DNA from: Mycolicibacterium arabiense
GTDB taxonomy: Bacteria; Actinomycetota; Actinomycetes; Mycobacteriales; Mycobacteriaceae
Direction: 5' to 3'
Length of the DNA stretch: 64,000 bases
NCBI RefSeq assembly: GCF_010731815.2
Contig: NZ_AP022593.1
Coordinates: 4,960,001 to 5,024,000 of the forward strand
Below are positions 16,330-24,685 of this stretch, in pieces. Under the pieces are notes generated by a model. That model was given only the letters and a program-made list of their open reading frames with translations, had not been told where the DNA came from and ran no database searches. Made by a program: the position numbers and the translations under genes. Position 1 is the first letter of the stretch; each line of letters opens with the position of its first letter.

Positions 16330-17019
16330 GTGCGCATCTTCGCGGTCGCCCTGGTGCTGGCCCTGTGCGCGGCGTGTGGCGAATCCGAGCCGGCACCGCC
16401 TCCCTCCTCGTCCGGGCCGTCAGCGGCGCCTCCGGCGGTGAACACGGTGATCGACCCCGCGAAGGTGGGTCGGACGCGCACGGCGCTGCCCGCGGGGTTC
16501 GAGGTGGCCGACGTGACGGGACGCGTGGCGCCGGTGGCGATGTGGGGACTCGGTGCGCAATGGACGGCCGAGCCGCCGGCATGCGGCGTGCTGGCCGATC
16601 CGCCGGTGGACCCCGTATCGGTGCGGGGCTGGTCCGCCTCGGGTCCGGGGGCCATCGTCTACGTCGTCGCAGCGGCGGCGGCGCCGGTGGGGCTCGACGA
16701 CGTCGCGCGTGCCGAGTGCGGCGAGTTCACCGTGCTGGCCGGACACACCTCGGGAACGGTGTCGATGGTGGACGCGCCGCCCATCGCCGACGCACGGACG
16801 CTGACACTGCGCGCCGAGACCGTCACCGTGGTCGAGGGCAGCACCGAAACGCGCTCGCACGCAGACACCTTCACTGCCTACCTGCCCGGTCACGTCGCCT
16901 ACGTCACGGTCGTGACCGACCCGGGGTCGGCGGAGCCGGGCCTGCCCGCCGACTTCGGCGCGACGCTGCTGAGCAGTACCGTGTCGGCGTTGCGGGGTGC
17001 TGCACCCGCCGGCGGGTAG
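16330..17019 (+). CDS. lipoprotein of mycobacterial DUF5642-like type (1 of 2)
   Basis: 229 aa from a GTG at 16330 that gives a compact signal peptide MRIFAVALVLALCAAC with lipobox LCAAC. A Pro/Ser linker follows, then a domain with paired Cys (PPACGVLADPP, ARAECGEF) typical of mycobacterial secreted sensor-like domains. An ATG at 16300 is possible but would spoil the signal peptide. It is followed after 10 bp by a second gene of the same architecture. Position corresponds to Rv0999 by synteny. Confidence 0.82.
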   Translation: MRIFAVALVLALCAACGESEPAPPPSSSGPSAAPPAVNTVIDPAKVGRTRTALPAGFEVADVTGRVAPVAMWGLGAQWTAEPPACGVLADPPVDPVSVRGWSASGPGAIVYVVAAAAAPVGLDDVARAECGEFTVLAGHTSGTVSMVDAPPIADARTLTLRAETVTVVEGSTETRSHADTFTAYLPGHVAYVTVVTDPGSAEPGLPADFGATLLSSTVSALRGAAPAGG

Positions 17020-17029
17020 ATTGGCGCCG

Positions 17030-17704
17030 ATGTCTCGGACCCCGCTCGTGCTTCTGTCCGCCCTCCTGCTGGCCGCATGCGCCGCGTGTTCCGGCGGGTC
17101 GGCCTCATCCGGTGACGACGCAGGGGGCGACATCGCGAAGGTGCTCGACCTGAAGTCGGCGTTCGGCCAGGAGTTCAAGGTGTCCACCGTCGACCCCACC
17201 GGTGTCGACCCGCGTCTGCTTGCGCCGCAGGCACTTCCGCCGGGCATCAGGTTCGACCCACCCGCGTGCGGGAAGTTCGCGACCGGCCTGCAGGTGCCGC
17301 CGGGGTTGAAGGGCAACATGGCCGCCGTCACCGCGGAGGGCGCTGGCAACCGGTTCATCGCGATCGCCGTCGAGACGTCCGAGGCGGTGCCGCTGCCCGA
17401 GCCCGGCCCGGATTGTCAGAAGGTGGCGTTCGCCGGAACGGGCGCCCGCGGCCTCGTCGAAGTGGCCGAGGCGCCTGCCATCGACGGCGTGCGGACCACG
17501 GGCACTCACCGCGTCGTGCAGACCGTGGTGAACGGCAAGCCGGCCTCCGGCGAGTTGTACAACTACGTCGCGACCTTCGGGTCGTTCCTGGTGATCGTTA
17601 CCGCGAACCCTCTCGTCGTGCCGAATCAGCCCGTCGTACCGGTGGACACCAAGCGTGCCCGCGACCTGGTGGTCGCCGCGGTCGAGGACGTCCGCGGGGC
17701 CTAG
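17030..17704 (+). CDS. lipoprotein of mycobacterial DUF5642-like type (2 of 2)
   Basis: 224 aa, ATG at 17030. Signal peptide MSRTPLVLLSALLLAACAAC with tandem possible lipobox cysteines, then a domain that parallels the preceding gene: PACGKFATGLQVPPG and GPDCQKVAFAG place the two cysteines similarly. Likely a tandem duplication with the gene at 16330-17019. Its stop overlaps that of the convergent AlkB-like gene by 4 bp. Confidence 0.85.
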   Translation: MSRTPLVLLSALLLAACAACSGGSASSGDDAGGDIAKVLDLKSAFGQEFKVSTVDPTGVDPRLLAPQALPPGIRFDPPACGKFATGLQVPPGLKGNMAAVTAEGAGNRFIAIAVETSEAVPLPEPGPDCQKVAFAGTGARGLVEVAEAPAIDGVRTTGTHRVVQTVVNGKPASGELYNYVATFGSFLVIVTANPLVVPNQPVVPVDTKRARDLVVAAVEDVRGA

Positions 17705-18306
17705 CGGACGTCGCGGGCCCGGAACTGGATGCTGATCCGCGGGCCCGTCGGCTTGGTGGTCTTGGGCACCGCGTGCTCCCAGGTGCGCTGGCACGACCCG
17801 CCCATGACGAGCAGGTCGCCGTGCGCCTGGGGTAGGCGCAGCGAGCGGCCACCGGCGCGGGGACGCATGGCGAAAGCCCTTGTCGCGCCGAGACTCACGA
17901 TCGCCACCATCGTGTCCTCGGAGCGGCTGCGGCCGATGTCGTCGCCATGCCAGGCGACGCTGTCCGACTCGTCGCGGTACAGGCAGAGGCCGGCGGTGGT
18001 GAACGGCTCGCCGAGTTCGCGGGCGTAGATGTCGTTGAGCCGGACGCGAAGCTTGGCGAGCGCAGGGTGCGGAGCGGGACCGGCCAGCAGGTCGTGGAAG
18101 CTGACGAGGCGGGGCACGTCGAGCACGCGGTCGTACATCTGCCTGCGCTCGGCCCGCCACGGGATCGCCTCGAGCAGTTCGCCGAACCACTCGTCGTGGC
18201 CGGTCAGCCAACCGGCCCGGACGTCGATCCAGGCGCCGTCACCGAGATCTCGCCGTTCGGTGCAATCGAACAGCGAGGTCTGAACCGGCATCGCGCTTCC
18301 AGCCAC
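17701..18306 (-). CDS. AlkB-like 2-oxoglutarate/Fe(II) dioxygenase
   Basis: 201 aa. The facial triad is complete: H120 and D122 in SVAWHGDD and H178 in TWEHAVPK, with R190 in PTGPRISIQF for 2-oxoglutarate. The compact size and the N-terminal segment fit the AlkB/AlkBH3-like repair group that oxidatively removes alkyl groups from bases. It occupies the Rv1000c position. Cytoplasmic. The initiator ATG at 18306 is used; a second Met lies five residues on. Confidence 0.9.
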   Translation of the reverse strand: MAGSAMPVQTSLFDCTERRDLGDGAWIDVRAGWLTGHDEWFGELLEAIPWRAERRQMYDRVLDVPRLVSFHDLLAGPAPHPALAKLRVRLNDIYARELGEPFTTAGLCLYRDESDSVAWHGDDIGRSRSEDTMVAIVSLGATRAFAMRPRAGGRSLRLPQAHGDLLVMGGSCQRTWEHAVPKTTKPTGPRISIQFRARDVR

Positions 18307-18336
18307 GCCGTGATCCTATCGCACAGGCGTTCGATG

Positions 18337-18768
18337 TCATAGGTTCGCAGCGCCCGGCCCCCGCTGGGCCAGGACGTCACCCGGGTTGGCCAGCGAGCAC
18401 GCCTTTAGGCTGAGGCAACCACAGCCGATGCAGCCGGAGAGGTTGTCGCGCAACCGCTGCAGGTGCAGGATCCGCTCGTCGAGGTCTTCTCGCCACCCGG
18501 CCGACAGGCGCGCCCAGTCCTTGCTGGTTGGCACTCGGTCGGTGGGCAGCGTGGACAGCGCCTCCCGGATGCGGGCCAGCGGGATGCCCAGGCGCTGCGA
18601 CATCCGGATGAACGCGACTCGACGGATCGTCTCGCGGGCGTACCGGCGCTGGTTGCCCGTAGTCCGCCTGCTGACGATGAGGCCTTCACGTTCGTAGAAG
18701 TGCAGTGCCGACACCGCCACCCCGCTGCGCCGCGACAGCTCGCCAGGGCTCAGTTCGAGCGTCTCCAT
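18337..18768 (-). CDS. soxR: redox-sensing MerR-type regulator SoxR
   Basis: 143 aa. A MerR winged helix (GELSRRSGVAVSALHFYEREG), a dimerisation helix and the [2Fe-2S] loop C113-x2-C116-x-C118-x5-C124 (CIGCGCLSLKAC) identify SoxR. In actinobacteria SoxR responds to redox-active compounds instead of driving SoxS. A perfect-looking SoxR operator lies 2 bp upstream of the ATG, between this gene and divergent arcA. Confidence 0.95.
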   Translation of the reverse strand: METLELSPGELSRRSGVAVSALHFYEREGLIVSRRTTGNQRRYARETIRRVAFIRMSQRLGIPLARIREALSTLPTDRVPTSKDWARLSAGWREDLDERILHLQRLRDNLSGCIGCGCLSLKACSLANPGDVLAQRGPGAANL

Positions 18769-18770
18769 GA

Positions 18771-18788
18771 CCTCAACGATAGTTGAGG
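18771..18788. promoter_or_regulatory. SoxR operator
   Basis: CCTCAACGATAGTTGAGG is an 18-bp dyad (arms CCTCAAC / GTTGAGG) that matches the known SoxR box CCTCAAGTTAACTTGAGG in length and arms. It sits 2 bp from the soxR start and 49 bp before the arcA start, so it may control either or both. Confidence 0.8.
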
Positions 18789-18837
18789 TGGTCGCGTTGA
18801 AGGGACGATGCAGTGCCCTGCGCGTACGGTGCTAGAC

Positions 18838-20043
18838 GTGACTGAGACGCTGCTGGGAGCGGATTCCGAGGTCGGCACGCTCCGGGTGGTGATCCTGCAC
18901 AGGCCCGGCGCCGAACTGCAGCGCCTCACGCCGCGCAACAACGACAAGTTGCTCTTCGACGGATTGCCGTGGGTGGCGCGCGCGCAGCAGGAGCACGATG
19001 CGTTCGCCGACCTGCTGCGCTCCCGCGGCGTCGAGGTGCTGCTGGTCGCCGACCTGCTCACCGAGGCACTTGCCAGTGGCGCGGCGCGGATGCACGGCAT
19101 CTCGGCCGCGGTCGACGCCCGCAGGCTCGGACTGCCGCTGGCACAGGAACTCTCGGTGTACCTGCGCACGCTGGACGCCGGAGCGCTGGCCCACGTGCTG
19201 ATGGCGGGCATGACGTTCAACGAGCTGCCGTTCGACGAGATCGAGCTGTCGCTGGTCCGCCGCATGCACCACGGCGGCGACTTCGTGATCGACCCGCTGC
19301 CGAATCTGCTGTTCACCAGGGACTCGTCGTTCTGGATCGGGGCGCGGGTGGCCATCACGTCGCTGGCGCTGCCCGCCCGGGTGCGCGAGACATCGCTGAC
19401 CGACCTGATCTATGCGCACCACCCGCGATTCCTGGGCGTGCGGCGGGCGTACGAGTCGCGCTCGGCTCCGGTCGAGGGTGGCGACGTGCTGCTGCTGGCG
19501 CCTGGCGTGGTGGCCGTCGGTGTGGGGGAGCGCACCACGCCCGCCGGAGCGGAAGCATTGGCGCGCAGCCTGTTCGACGACGACCTCGCGCACACCGTGC
19601 TGGCTGTGCCGATCGCCCAGGAGCGGGCGCAGATGCACCTCGACACGGTGTGCACCATGGTCGACCACGACGCCGTCGTGATGTACCCGAACATCGTCGA
19701 CTCGTTGTCGGCGTTCACGATCCACCGCACCGGCAGCGGGGTGAAGATCGACGGCGCGGCCCCGTTCGTGAAGGCGGCAGCCGATGCGATGGGGATCGGG
19801 AAGCTGCGCGTCATCGACACCGGCCTCGATCCCGTGACAGCCGAGCGTGAGCAGTGGGACGACGGCAACAACACCCTGGCACTGGCGCCCGGCGTCGTCG
19901 TCGCCTATGAGCGCAACGCCGAAACCAATGCGCGGCTGGCGGATTCGGGCATCGAGGTGCTGCCGATCTCCGCCTCCGAGCTGGGCACCGGCCGCGGCGG
20001 CCCGAGGTGCATGTCGTGCCCGGTGGCTCGCGACCCGCTGTAG
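18838..20043 (+). CDS. arcA: arginine deiminase
   Basis: 401 aa from the GTG at 18838; an ATG at 18808 with AAGGGA before it would add ten residues but departs from the family start ([12 protein letters not shown]). Catalytic motifs are present: [30 protein letters not shown] and the nucleophile Cys at about residue 394 in [11 protein letters not shown]. The enzyme converts L-arginine to citrulline and ammonia; no ornithine carbamoyltransferase or carbamate kinase gene is adjacent. It occupies the Rv1001 position. Divergent from soxR with a shared SoxR box. Confidence 0.95.
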   Translation: MTETLLGADSEVGTLRVVILHRPGAELQRLTPRNNDKLLFDGLPWVARAQQEHDAFADLLRSRGVEVLLVADLLTEALASGAARMHGISAAVDARRLGLPLAQELSVYLRTLDAGALAHVLMAGMTFNELPFDEIELSLVRRMHHGGDFVIDPLPNLLFTRDSSFWIGARVAITSLALPARVRETSLTDLIYAHHPRFLGVRRAYESRSAPVEGGDVLLLAPGVVAVGVGERTTPAGAEALARSLFDDDLAHTVLAVPIAQERAQMHLDTVCTMVDHDAVVMYPNIVDSLSAFTIHRTGSGVKIDGAAPFVKAAADAMGIGKLRVIDTGLDPVTAEREQWDDGNNTLALAPGVVVAYERNAETNARLADSGIEVLPISASELGTGRGGPRCMSCPVARDPL

Positions 20044-20045
20044 TC

Positions 20046-20111
20046 CTCGCGAGATCTACACCACTGTCGTCGATCGACCGCTGATCACGACGCTGGTGTA
20101 GATCTCGCGAG
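20046..20111. repeat. 66-bp palindromic element, copy 1
   Basis: Left arm CTCGCGAGATCTACACCA (18 bp), 22-bp middle and a 26-bp right part ending TGGTGTAGATCTCGCGAG, a perfect complement of the left arm; GTCGT/ACGAC inside extends the stem. It lies between convergent arcA and the DUF559 gene, whose last codons and stop are inside it. It could terminate both. The right 26 bp match copy 2 at 25 positions. Confidence 0.85.
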
Positions 20112-20948
20112 CGGAAACCACCGCCGGCGCTCGGCAGCCTCCCGAATGCGCTGCAGGATGAAGCCCCTGCTGTGTTCCTTGACGACGTGAATGTCGAGCC
20201 AGCCCTGGCGCTCGACCACCGCGTTGCGTCCGATGTCGTGCACGAAGCGCTGACGGTCGGTTTGATGCTGCTCTCCGTCGTAGTCCAGGCCGATCATGGG
20301 TTCGTCCCAGCCCATGTCGAGGAACGCCTCGCTGTTGCCGTCGTGTACGCGGATCTGGGTCCGAGGCCGCGGGTATCCGGCGTCGACTGCGAGCAGACGT
20401 AGCCACGTCTCCTTCGGCGACTGCGCCCCGCCGTCCATGAGGTCCAGCGCGATGCGAGCGCGCTTCATCCCCCTGGCGCCGCGATAGCGCTCGACAAGCG
20501 GTGCCACGTCCTCGGCCGTGATGCCGGTCGCCGCCGCCAGCGCATCGAGGTACCGCACGGCTGTGTCGCGCGCGAAGTGCCTGGCGAGATCGAGCGCCGT
20601 CCGCGTGGGCGTGGTGACCGATACGTCGTCGAGCATGCACACCTCGTCCCAGTCGATGCGCTGGTTGCGGATCAGCACCCCTGCTCGAGGGCGACCCTGC
20701 GGGGCGATCATCTCGATCGGCGTACCGGGGATCACCCACTGCGCCCCATGCAGTGCGGCGGCCGCGCGCCCGGACACGATGCCGCGACGGTCGGTCCACA
20801 GCCAGGCGGCGTACGCGTCCAGTTGGATCGACGACGCGGCGTCACGCGGGACGTAGATGCGTGGGTGGACGGCTCTGTACCGCCACCGCAATTGGCCCGG
20901 CGTGAGGCCGCCGTCGAGTAGTTCACTGCCGACGAATGCTCGTTCCAT
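20085..20948 (-). CDS. AbiEi-like/DUF559 nuclease-fold protein
   Basis: 287 aa. The N-terminal ~110 residues look like the winged-helix domain of AbiEi-type antitoxins (LTPGQLRWRYRAVHPRIYVPR), and the C-terminal ~100 residues like DUF559/Vsr-type restriction-endonuclease folds (SEAFLDMGWDEPMIGLDYDG, then EQHQTD). Such proteins are numerous in mycobacteria and have no proven role. The gene lies between two directly repeated 66-bp palindromes, and its C-terminus RSTPAS is encoded by the right arm of one of them. A related gene is at 63254. Confidence 0.8.
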   Translation of the reverse strand: MERAFVGSELLDGGLTPGQLRWRYRAVHPRIYVPRDAASSIQLDAYAAWLWTDRRGIVSGRAAAALHGAQWVIPGTPIEMIAPQGRPRAGVLIRNQRIDWDEVCMLDDVSVTTPTRTALDLARHFARDTAVRYLDALAAATGITAEDVAPLVERYRGARGMKRARIALDLMDGGAQSPKETWLRLLAVDAGYPRPRTQIRVHDGNSEAFLDMGWDEPMIGLDYDGEQHQTDRQRFVHDIGRNAVVERQGWLDIHVVKEHSRGFILQRIREAAERRRWFPLARSTPAS

Positions 20949-20990
20949 GGACCGGATGCTGGTGGCCGCACCCGACAGAACCCGCCGAGT

Positions 20991-21056
20991 TTCGCGACGT
21001 CTACCCCACGGTTGTGGATAACTCCCAAGGCACGACGCTGGTGTAGACCTCGCGAG
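20991..21056. repeat. 66-bp palindromic element, copy 2
   Basis: Same length and orientation as copy 1: 18-bp left arm TTCGCGACGTCTACCCCA, 22-bp unrelated middle and 26-bp right part CACGACGCTGGTGTAGACC plus TCGCGAG. Arms pair with two or three mismatches. It begins 42 bp upstream of the DUF559 start and ends 17 bp from the pmt stop. Confidence 0.83.
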
Positions 21057-21073
21057 AACTCAACACTCAACAC

Positions 21074-22603
21074 CTAGCGCCAGGACGGCAGCCAGATCTG
21101 CATGTTCCAGGTCGCCTGGGAGATCGGCAGGCCGGTGAGGATGGGGAACAGCCACGCGAAGTTCGTGATGACCAGCGCGACGTAGAAGCACACCGCGAGC
21201 AGGCCCAGCGTTCGGCGTTCGCGATTCTGGCGAGGCGCGTACAGCACGTCGCCGAGGATCAGCGCGATCGCCATCACCAGGAACGGGGCCATCGGCGCGG
21301 CGTAGAAGAAGTACATCTGCCGGTCGATGTCGGCGAACCACGGCAGGTAGCCCGCGAAGTAACCGGTCAGGACCACGCCGTAGCGCCAGTCGCGCTTGAC
21401 GACCGCGCGCCACAGCGCCCAGCCCAGCACCGGCACGGCGAGGAACCACATCGCCGGAGTGCCGACGAGCATGACGGCCTTCACGCAGGATTGCGCGCCG
21501 CAGCCGCCCACGTCCTGCTGGTCGATCGCGTACAGCACCGGCCGCAGCGACATCGGCCACGTCCACGGCTTCGACTCCCACGGGTGGTGGTTGCCCGCGG
21601 CATTCGTCAGCTCCGAGTGGAACGTGAACACCGAATACATGTAGTGCCAGAGCGAGCGAATGGCGTTGGGCAGCAGACCATCGTCGCCGATGGTGCGGCC
21701 CTCCTCGTGGCGGTACACCCCGGTCTCGGAGGCGAACCACGGCGCATACGCCGCCAGGTACACCAGCACCGGGATGAGGCCCATCGCGTACGCCGTCGGG
21801 CCGAGGTCGCGACGCAGCGTCCCCACCCACGGCCGCGGCACCCGGTACTGCCGACGCGCGGCGACGTCGAACGCCAGCGTCATCAGCCCGAAGAAGAGGA
21901 TGAAGTACAGGCCCGACCACTTGGTCGCGAAGGCGAGCCCGAGCAGCACGCCCGCGCCGAACCGCCACCAGCGCACGCCGAGCCGCGGGCCGAATGCCGT
22001 CTCGCCGATCCGGCCCTCGAGCAGCGCGACGTGCATCCGCTCGCGCATTTGGTCCCGGTCGACGATCAGCGCCCCGAACGCCGCGACCACGAACGTCACC
22101 AGGAACACGTCGAGCAGCGCCGTGCGCGCGGTCACGAAGCTGACGCCGTCGGCGATGATCAGCAGCCCGGCGATGCCGCCGATCAGCGTCGACCGCGTGA
22201 TCCGACGGACGATGCGCGCCACCAGCAGCACGATGATCACGCCGCACACGGCGCCGCTGAACCGCCAGCCGAGCCCGTTGTAGCCGAAGATCGCCTCGCC
22301 GATCGCCATCAGCTGCTTGCCCACCGGCGGGTGCACCACGAGGCCGTAGCCGGGGTTGTCCTCGACGCCGTGGTTGCCCAGGATCTGGAAGGCCTGCGGC
22401 GCGTAGTGCTTCTCGTCGAAGATCGGCGTGCCCGCGTCGGTGGGCGAGCGGAGGTTGATGAAGCGCGTGATCGCAGCGAGCGCGGTGATGACCGCGGTCA
22501 TGATCCAGCCCTGCATCCGGTCGAGCGGCCCGAAGTCGGGCGTAGGCATCAGCGGCGCCGGGCTGATCACCGGCACTGTGCGCTCGGCGGGCGGGGCGGT
22601 CAC
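21074..22603 (-). CDS. pmt: protein O-mannosyltransferase Pmt (GT39)
   Basis: 509 aa from a GTG at 22603. Integral membrane protein with about ten helices; the first external loop carries the GT39 acid motif DAGTPIFDEKHYAPQ, and HPPVGKQLMAIGE follows. It transfers mannose from polyprenyl-phosphomannose to Ser/Thr of secreted proteins, cooperating with Sec (Rv1002c orthologue). The start is separated by 24 bp from divergent rsmI. Confidence 0.95.
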   Translation of the reverse strand: MTAPPAERTVPVISPAPLMPTPDFGPLDRMQGWIMTAVITALAAITRFINLRSPTDAGTPIFDEKHYAPQAFQILGNHGVEDNPGYGLVVHPPVGKQLMAIGEAIFGYNGLGWRFSGAVCGVIIVLLVARIVRRITRSTLIGGIAGLLIIADGVSFVTARTALLDVFLVTFVVAAFGALIVDRDQMRERMHVALLEGRIGETAFGPRLGVRWWRFGAGVLLGLAFATKWSGLYFILFFGLMTLAFDVAARRQYRVPRPWVGTLRRDLGPTAYAMGLIPVLVYLAAYAPWFASETGVYRHEEGRTIGDDGLLPNAIRSLWHYMYSVFTFHSELTNAAGNHHPWESKPWTWPMSLRPVLYAIDQQDVGGCGAQSCVKAVMLVGTPAMWFLAVPVLGWALWRAVVKRDWRYGVVLTGYFAGYLPWFADIDRQMYFFYAAPMAPFLVMAIALILGDVLYAPRQNRERRTLGLLAVCFYVALVITNFAWLFPILTGLPISQATWNMQIWLPSWR

Positions 22604-22627
22604 GCATGCGATCGTAGGCTGTTGCCT

Positions 22628-23464
22628 GTGACCGGAGGCCGCCTGCTGCTCGCAGCAACACCGTTGGGGCAGGTCGGCGACGCTTCGGCGCGCCTGATCG
22701 AGGCGCTGGCCACCGCCGACGTCATCGCCGCGGAGGACACCCGCCGCATCAGGGTGCTCGCCCAGTCGCTGGAGGTGAAGCCGGCCGGCCGCATCGTCAG
22801 CTTCTTCGACCAGAACGAGGCGGGGCGGGTGCAGGGCCTCGTCGACGACGTGGCCGGGGGAGCGACGGTGCTCGTCGTCAGCGACGCGGGCATGCCACTG
22901 ATCAGCGACCCCGGCTACCGGCTGGTGGCCGCCTGCGCCGCGGCCGGGCTGACGGTGAGTTGCCTGCCCGGCCCGTCGGCGGTGACGACGGCGCTGGCGG
23001 TGTCCGGTCTGCCGTCGGACCGGTTCTGCTTCGACGGCTTCGCCCCGCGCAAGCATGCCGCCCGCCTCACGTGGTTCAAGGCCCTGACCAACGAGCAGCG
23101 GACGTGCGTGTTCTTCGAGTCACCCCGCCGTCTGGCGGAGTGCCTGCGCGACGCCGCCGACGTGCTGGGCGCCGATCGCCGCGCAGTCGTCTGCCGCGAA
23201 CTCACCAAGACCCACGAGGAGGTCAAGCGCGGAACGCTGGGCGACCTCGCCGAGTGGGCGGCCGAGGGCGTGCTTGGCGAGATCACCGTCGTGCTCGCCG
23301 GCGCCCAACCGCGGGCCGACGTCGACACCCTGGTGACCCTGGTCCAGGCCAGGGTGGACGACGGCATGCGGGTCAAGGACGCGTGCGCCGAGGTGGTCGA
23401 GGCCACGCCGGGTGCGCCGTCACGGCGCGAGCTGTACGACGCCGTGCTGCGGGCCCGCGGCTAG
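22628..23464 (+). CDS. rsmI: 16S rRNA (cytidine1402-2'-O)-methyltransferase RsmI
   Basis: 278 aa, GTG start. SAM-binding tetrapyrrole-methylase fold: RLLLAATPLGQVGDAS, ADVIAAEDTRRI, VSDAGMPLISDPGYRLV and CLPGPSAVTTALAVSGLP are all characteristic. It methylates C1402 in the ribosomal P site. It is divergent from pmt, and its last 45 bp overlap the 3' end of pabB. Confidence 0.96.
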   Translation: MTGGRLLLAATPLGQVGDASARLIEALATADVIAAEDTRRIRVLAQSLEVKPAGRIVSFFDQNEAGRVQGLVDDVAGGATVLVVSDAGMPLISDPGYRLVAACAAAGLTVSCLPGPSAVTTALAVSGLPSDRFCFDGFAPRKHAARLTWFKALTNEQRTCVFFESPRRLAECLRDAADVLGADRRAVVCRELTKTHEEVKRGTLGDLAEWAAEGVLGEITVVLAGAQPRADVDTLVTLVQARVDDGMRVKDACAEVVEATPGAPSRRELYDAVLRARG

Positions 23465-24673
23465 CGTCCTGCCGACCACCGGTGCCGCCTTGTGCAGGCA
23501 TTCGTCCCACTCGTCGTCCGGATTCGAGTCGGCGGTGATGCCGCCCCCCACACCGAGCACTGCCGACCCGTCGGCGTCGAACTCGACGGTCCGGATCGCG
23601 ACGTTGAGTTCGCATCCCGCCACCGGCGAGGCGAATCCGACCGTCCCGCAGTAGATTCCGCGCGTCGCGGGCTCCCAGGTCCGCAGCAGTTCCCGCGCCC
23701 GCTCCTTCGGCGTCCCGGTGACCGACGCCGGTGGGAACGTCGCGTCCAGCAGCGCGGCCATCGGCAGGTCGGCGTCGACGCGCGCCTCGACCGTCGACAC
23801 CAGATGCCACACTCCCGGTGCGCGACGGACGCTGAGTAGTTCTGGCACCGTCACTGATCCGGTGATCGCCACCCGGCCCAGATCGTTGCGCACCAGGTCC
23901 ACGATCATCACGTTCTCCGCGACGTCCTTGGCCGACTGCCGCAGCGCCGACGGCGGTTGGTCCAGCGGCAGGGTGCCCTTGATGGGGCTCGAGGTGACGA
24001 CTTCGCCGTGCCGGGACAGGAACAGCTCGGGCGACAGCGACGCCACCGCACCCCACTCGCCGGACAGGAACGCCGCCCGGGCGGGTGCGGTGCGGGCGAC
24101 GGCGTCGACGAACAGGTCGACCGGCGATCCGTCGAGCCTGCCGGTGAACTGGGTGCACACGCACGCCTGGTACACCTCGCCGGCGCGGATGGCCTCCAGG
24201 CAGGCCAGCACGCCGCGGCGGTGCGTCGCGCGATCGGGTGCCCGCCAGTCGACGTGGTGGGGTTCGACCGGCGCCCGCGCTGCCAGGGCGTCGGTGATCC
24301 AGGCGGGCGGCCCTGTGCCGAGCAGGCTTTCGTACCACCACTGGCCGTCGAGGTCCTGGCGCAGTACGCAATCCGTCCAGCCGCCCGCAGCACGGGGGAT
24401 GCGGCCGTCCGCTGCGTCGGCACCGGCGTCGGGGTAGGACAGGTAGCCGATCCACCCGCCGCCGACGGTGCCGTCACCCGCCCCCGGCGCGACGTCGAAC
24501 ACGTCGGCCGAATCCACCGGCAGCACCGCGACGCTGGGCACGATCACCGCGCGCGAGGCGAACCAGTCGCCGGTCAGCGCGGCAGGCGGCGGCAGACGGA
24601 GCCGTGTGGTCGCCGTTGCGAGTGCGCGCAGCACTGCCGGGGCGTTCCCGGCACTCAACGGCTCGACGTGCAC
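23420..24673 (-). CDS. pabB: aminodeoxychorismate synthase component I PabB
   Basis: 417 aa, chorismate-binding enzyme. PIKGTLP carries the Lys typical of aminodeoxychorismate synthases (TrpE has Ala there); ENVMIVDLVRNDLGRV, FPPASVTGTPK, GIYCGTVGF and NVAIRT complete the active site. It makes 4-amino-4-deoxychorismate for folate synthesis. Position equals Rv1005c. It converges on rsmI with a 45-bp overlap. Confidence 0.94.
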   Translation of the reverse strand: MHVEPLSAGNAPAVLRALATATTRLRLPPPAALTGDWFASRAVIVPSVAVLPVDSADVFDVAPGAGDGTVGGGWIGYLSYPDAGADAADGRIPRAAGGWTDCVLRQDLDGQWWYESLLGTGPPAWITDALAARAPVEPHHVDWRAPDRATHRRGVLACLEAIRAGEVYQACVCTQFTGRLDGSPVDLFVDAVARTAPARAAFLSGEWGAVASLSPELFLSRHGEVVTSSPIKGTLPLDQPPSALRQSAKDVAENVMIVDLVRNDLGRVAITGSVTVPELLSVRRAPGVWHLVSTVEARVDADLPMAALLDATFPPASVTGTPKERARELLRTWEPATRGIYCGTVGFASPVAGCELNVAIRTVEFDADGSAVLGVGGGITADSNPDDEWDECLHKAAPVVGRTLAAGPQHGVVQLAP

Positions 24674-24685
24674 CGCCTCAGCTTG

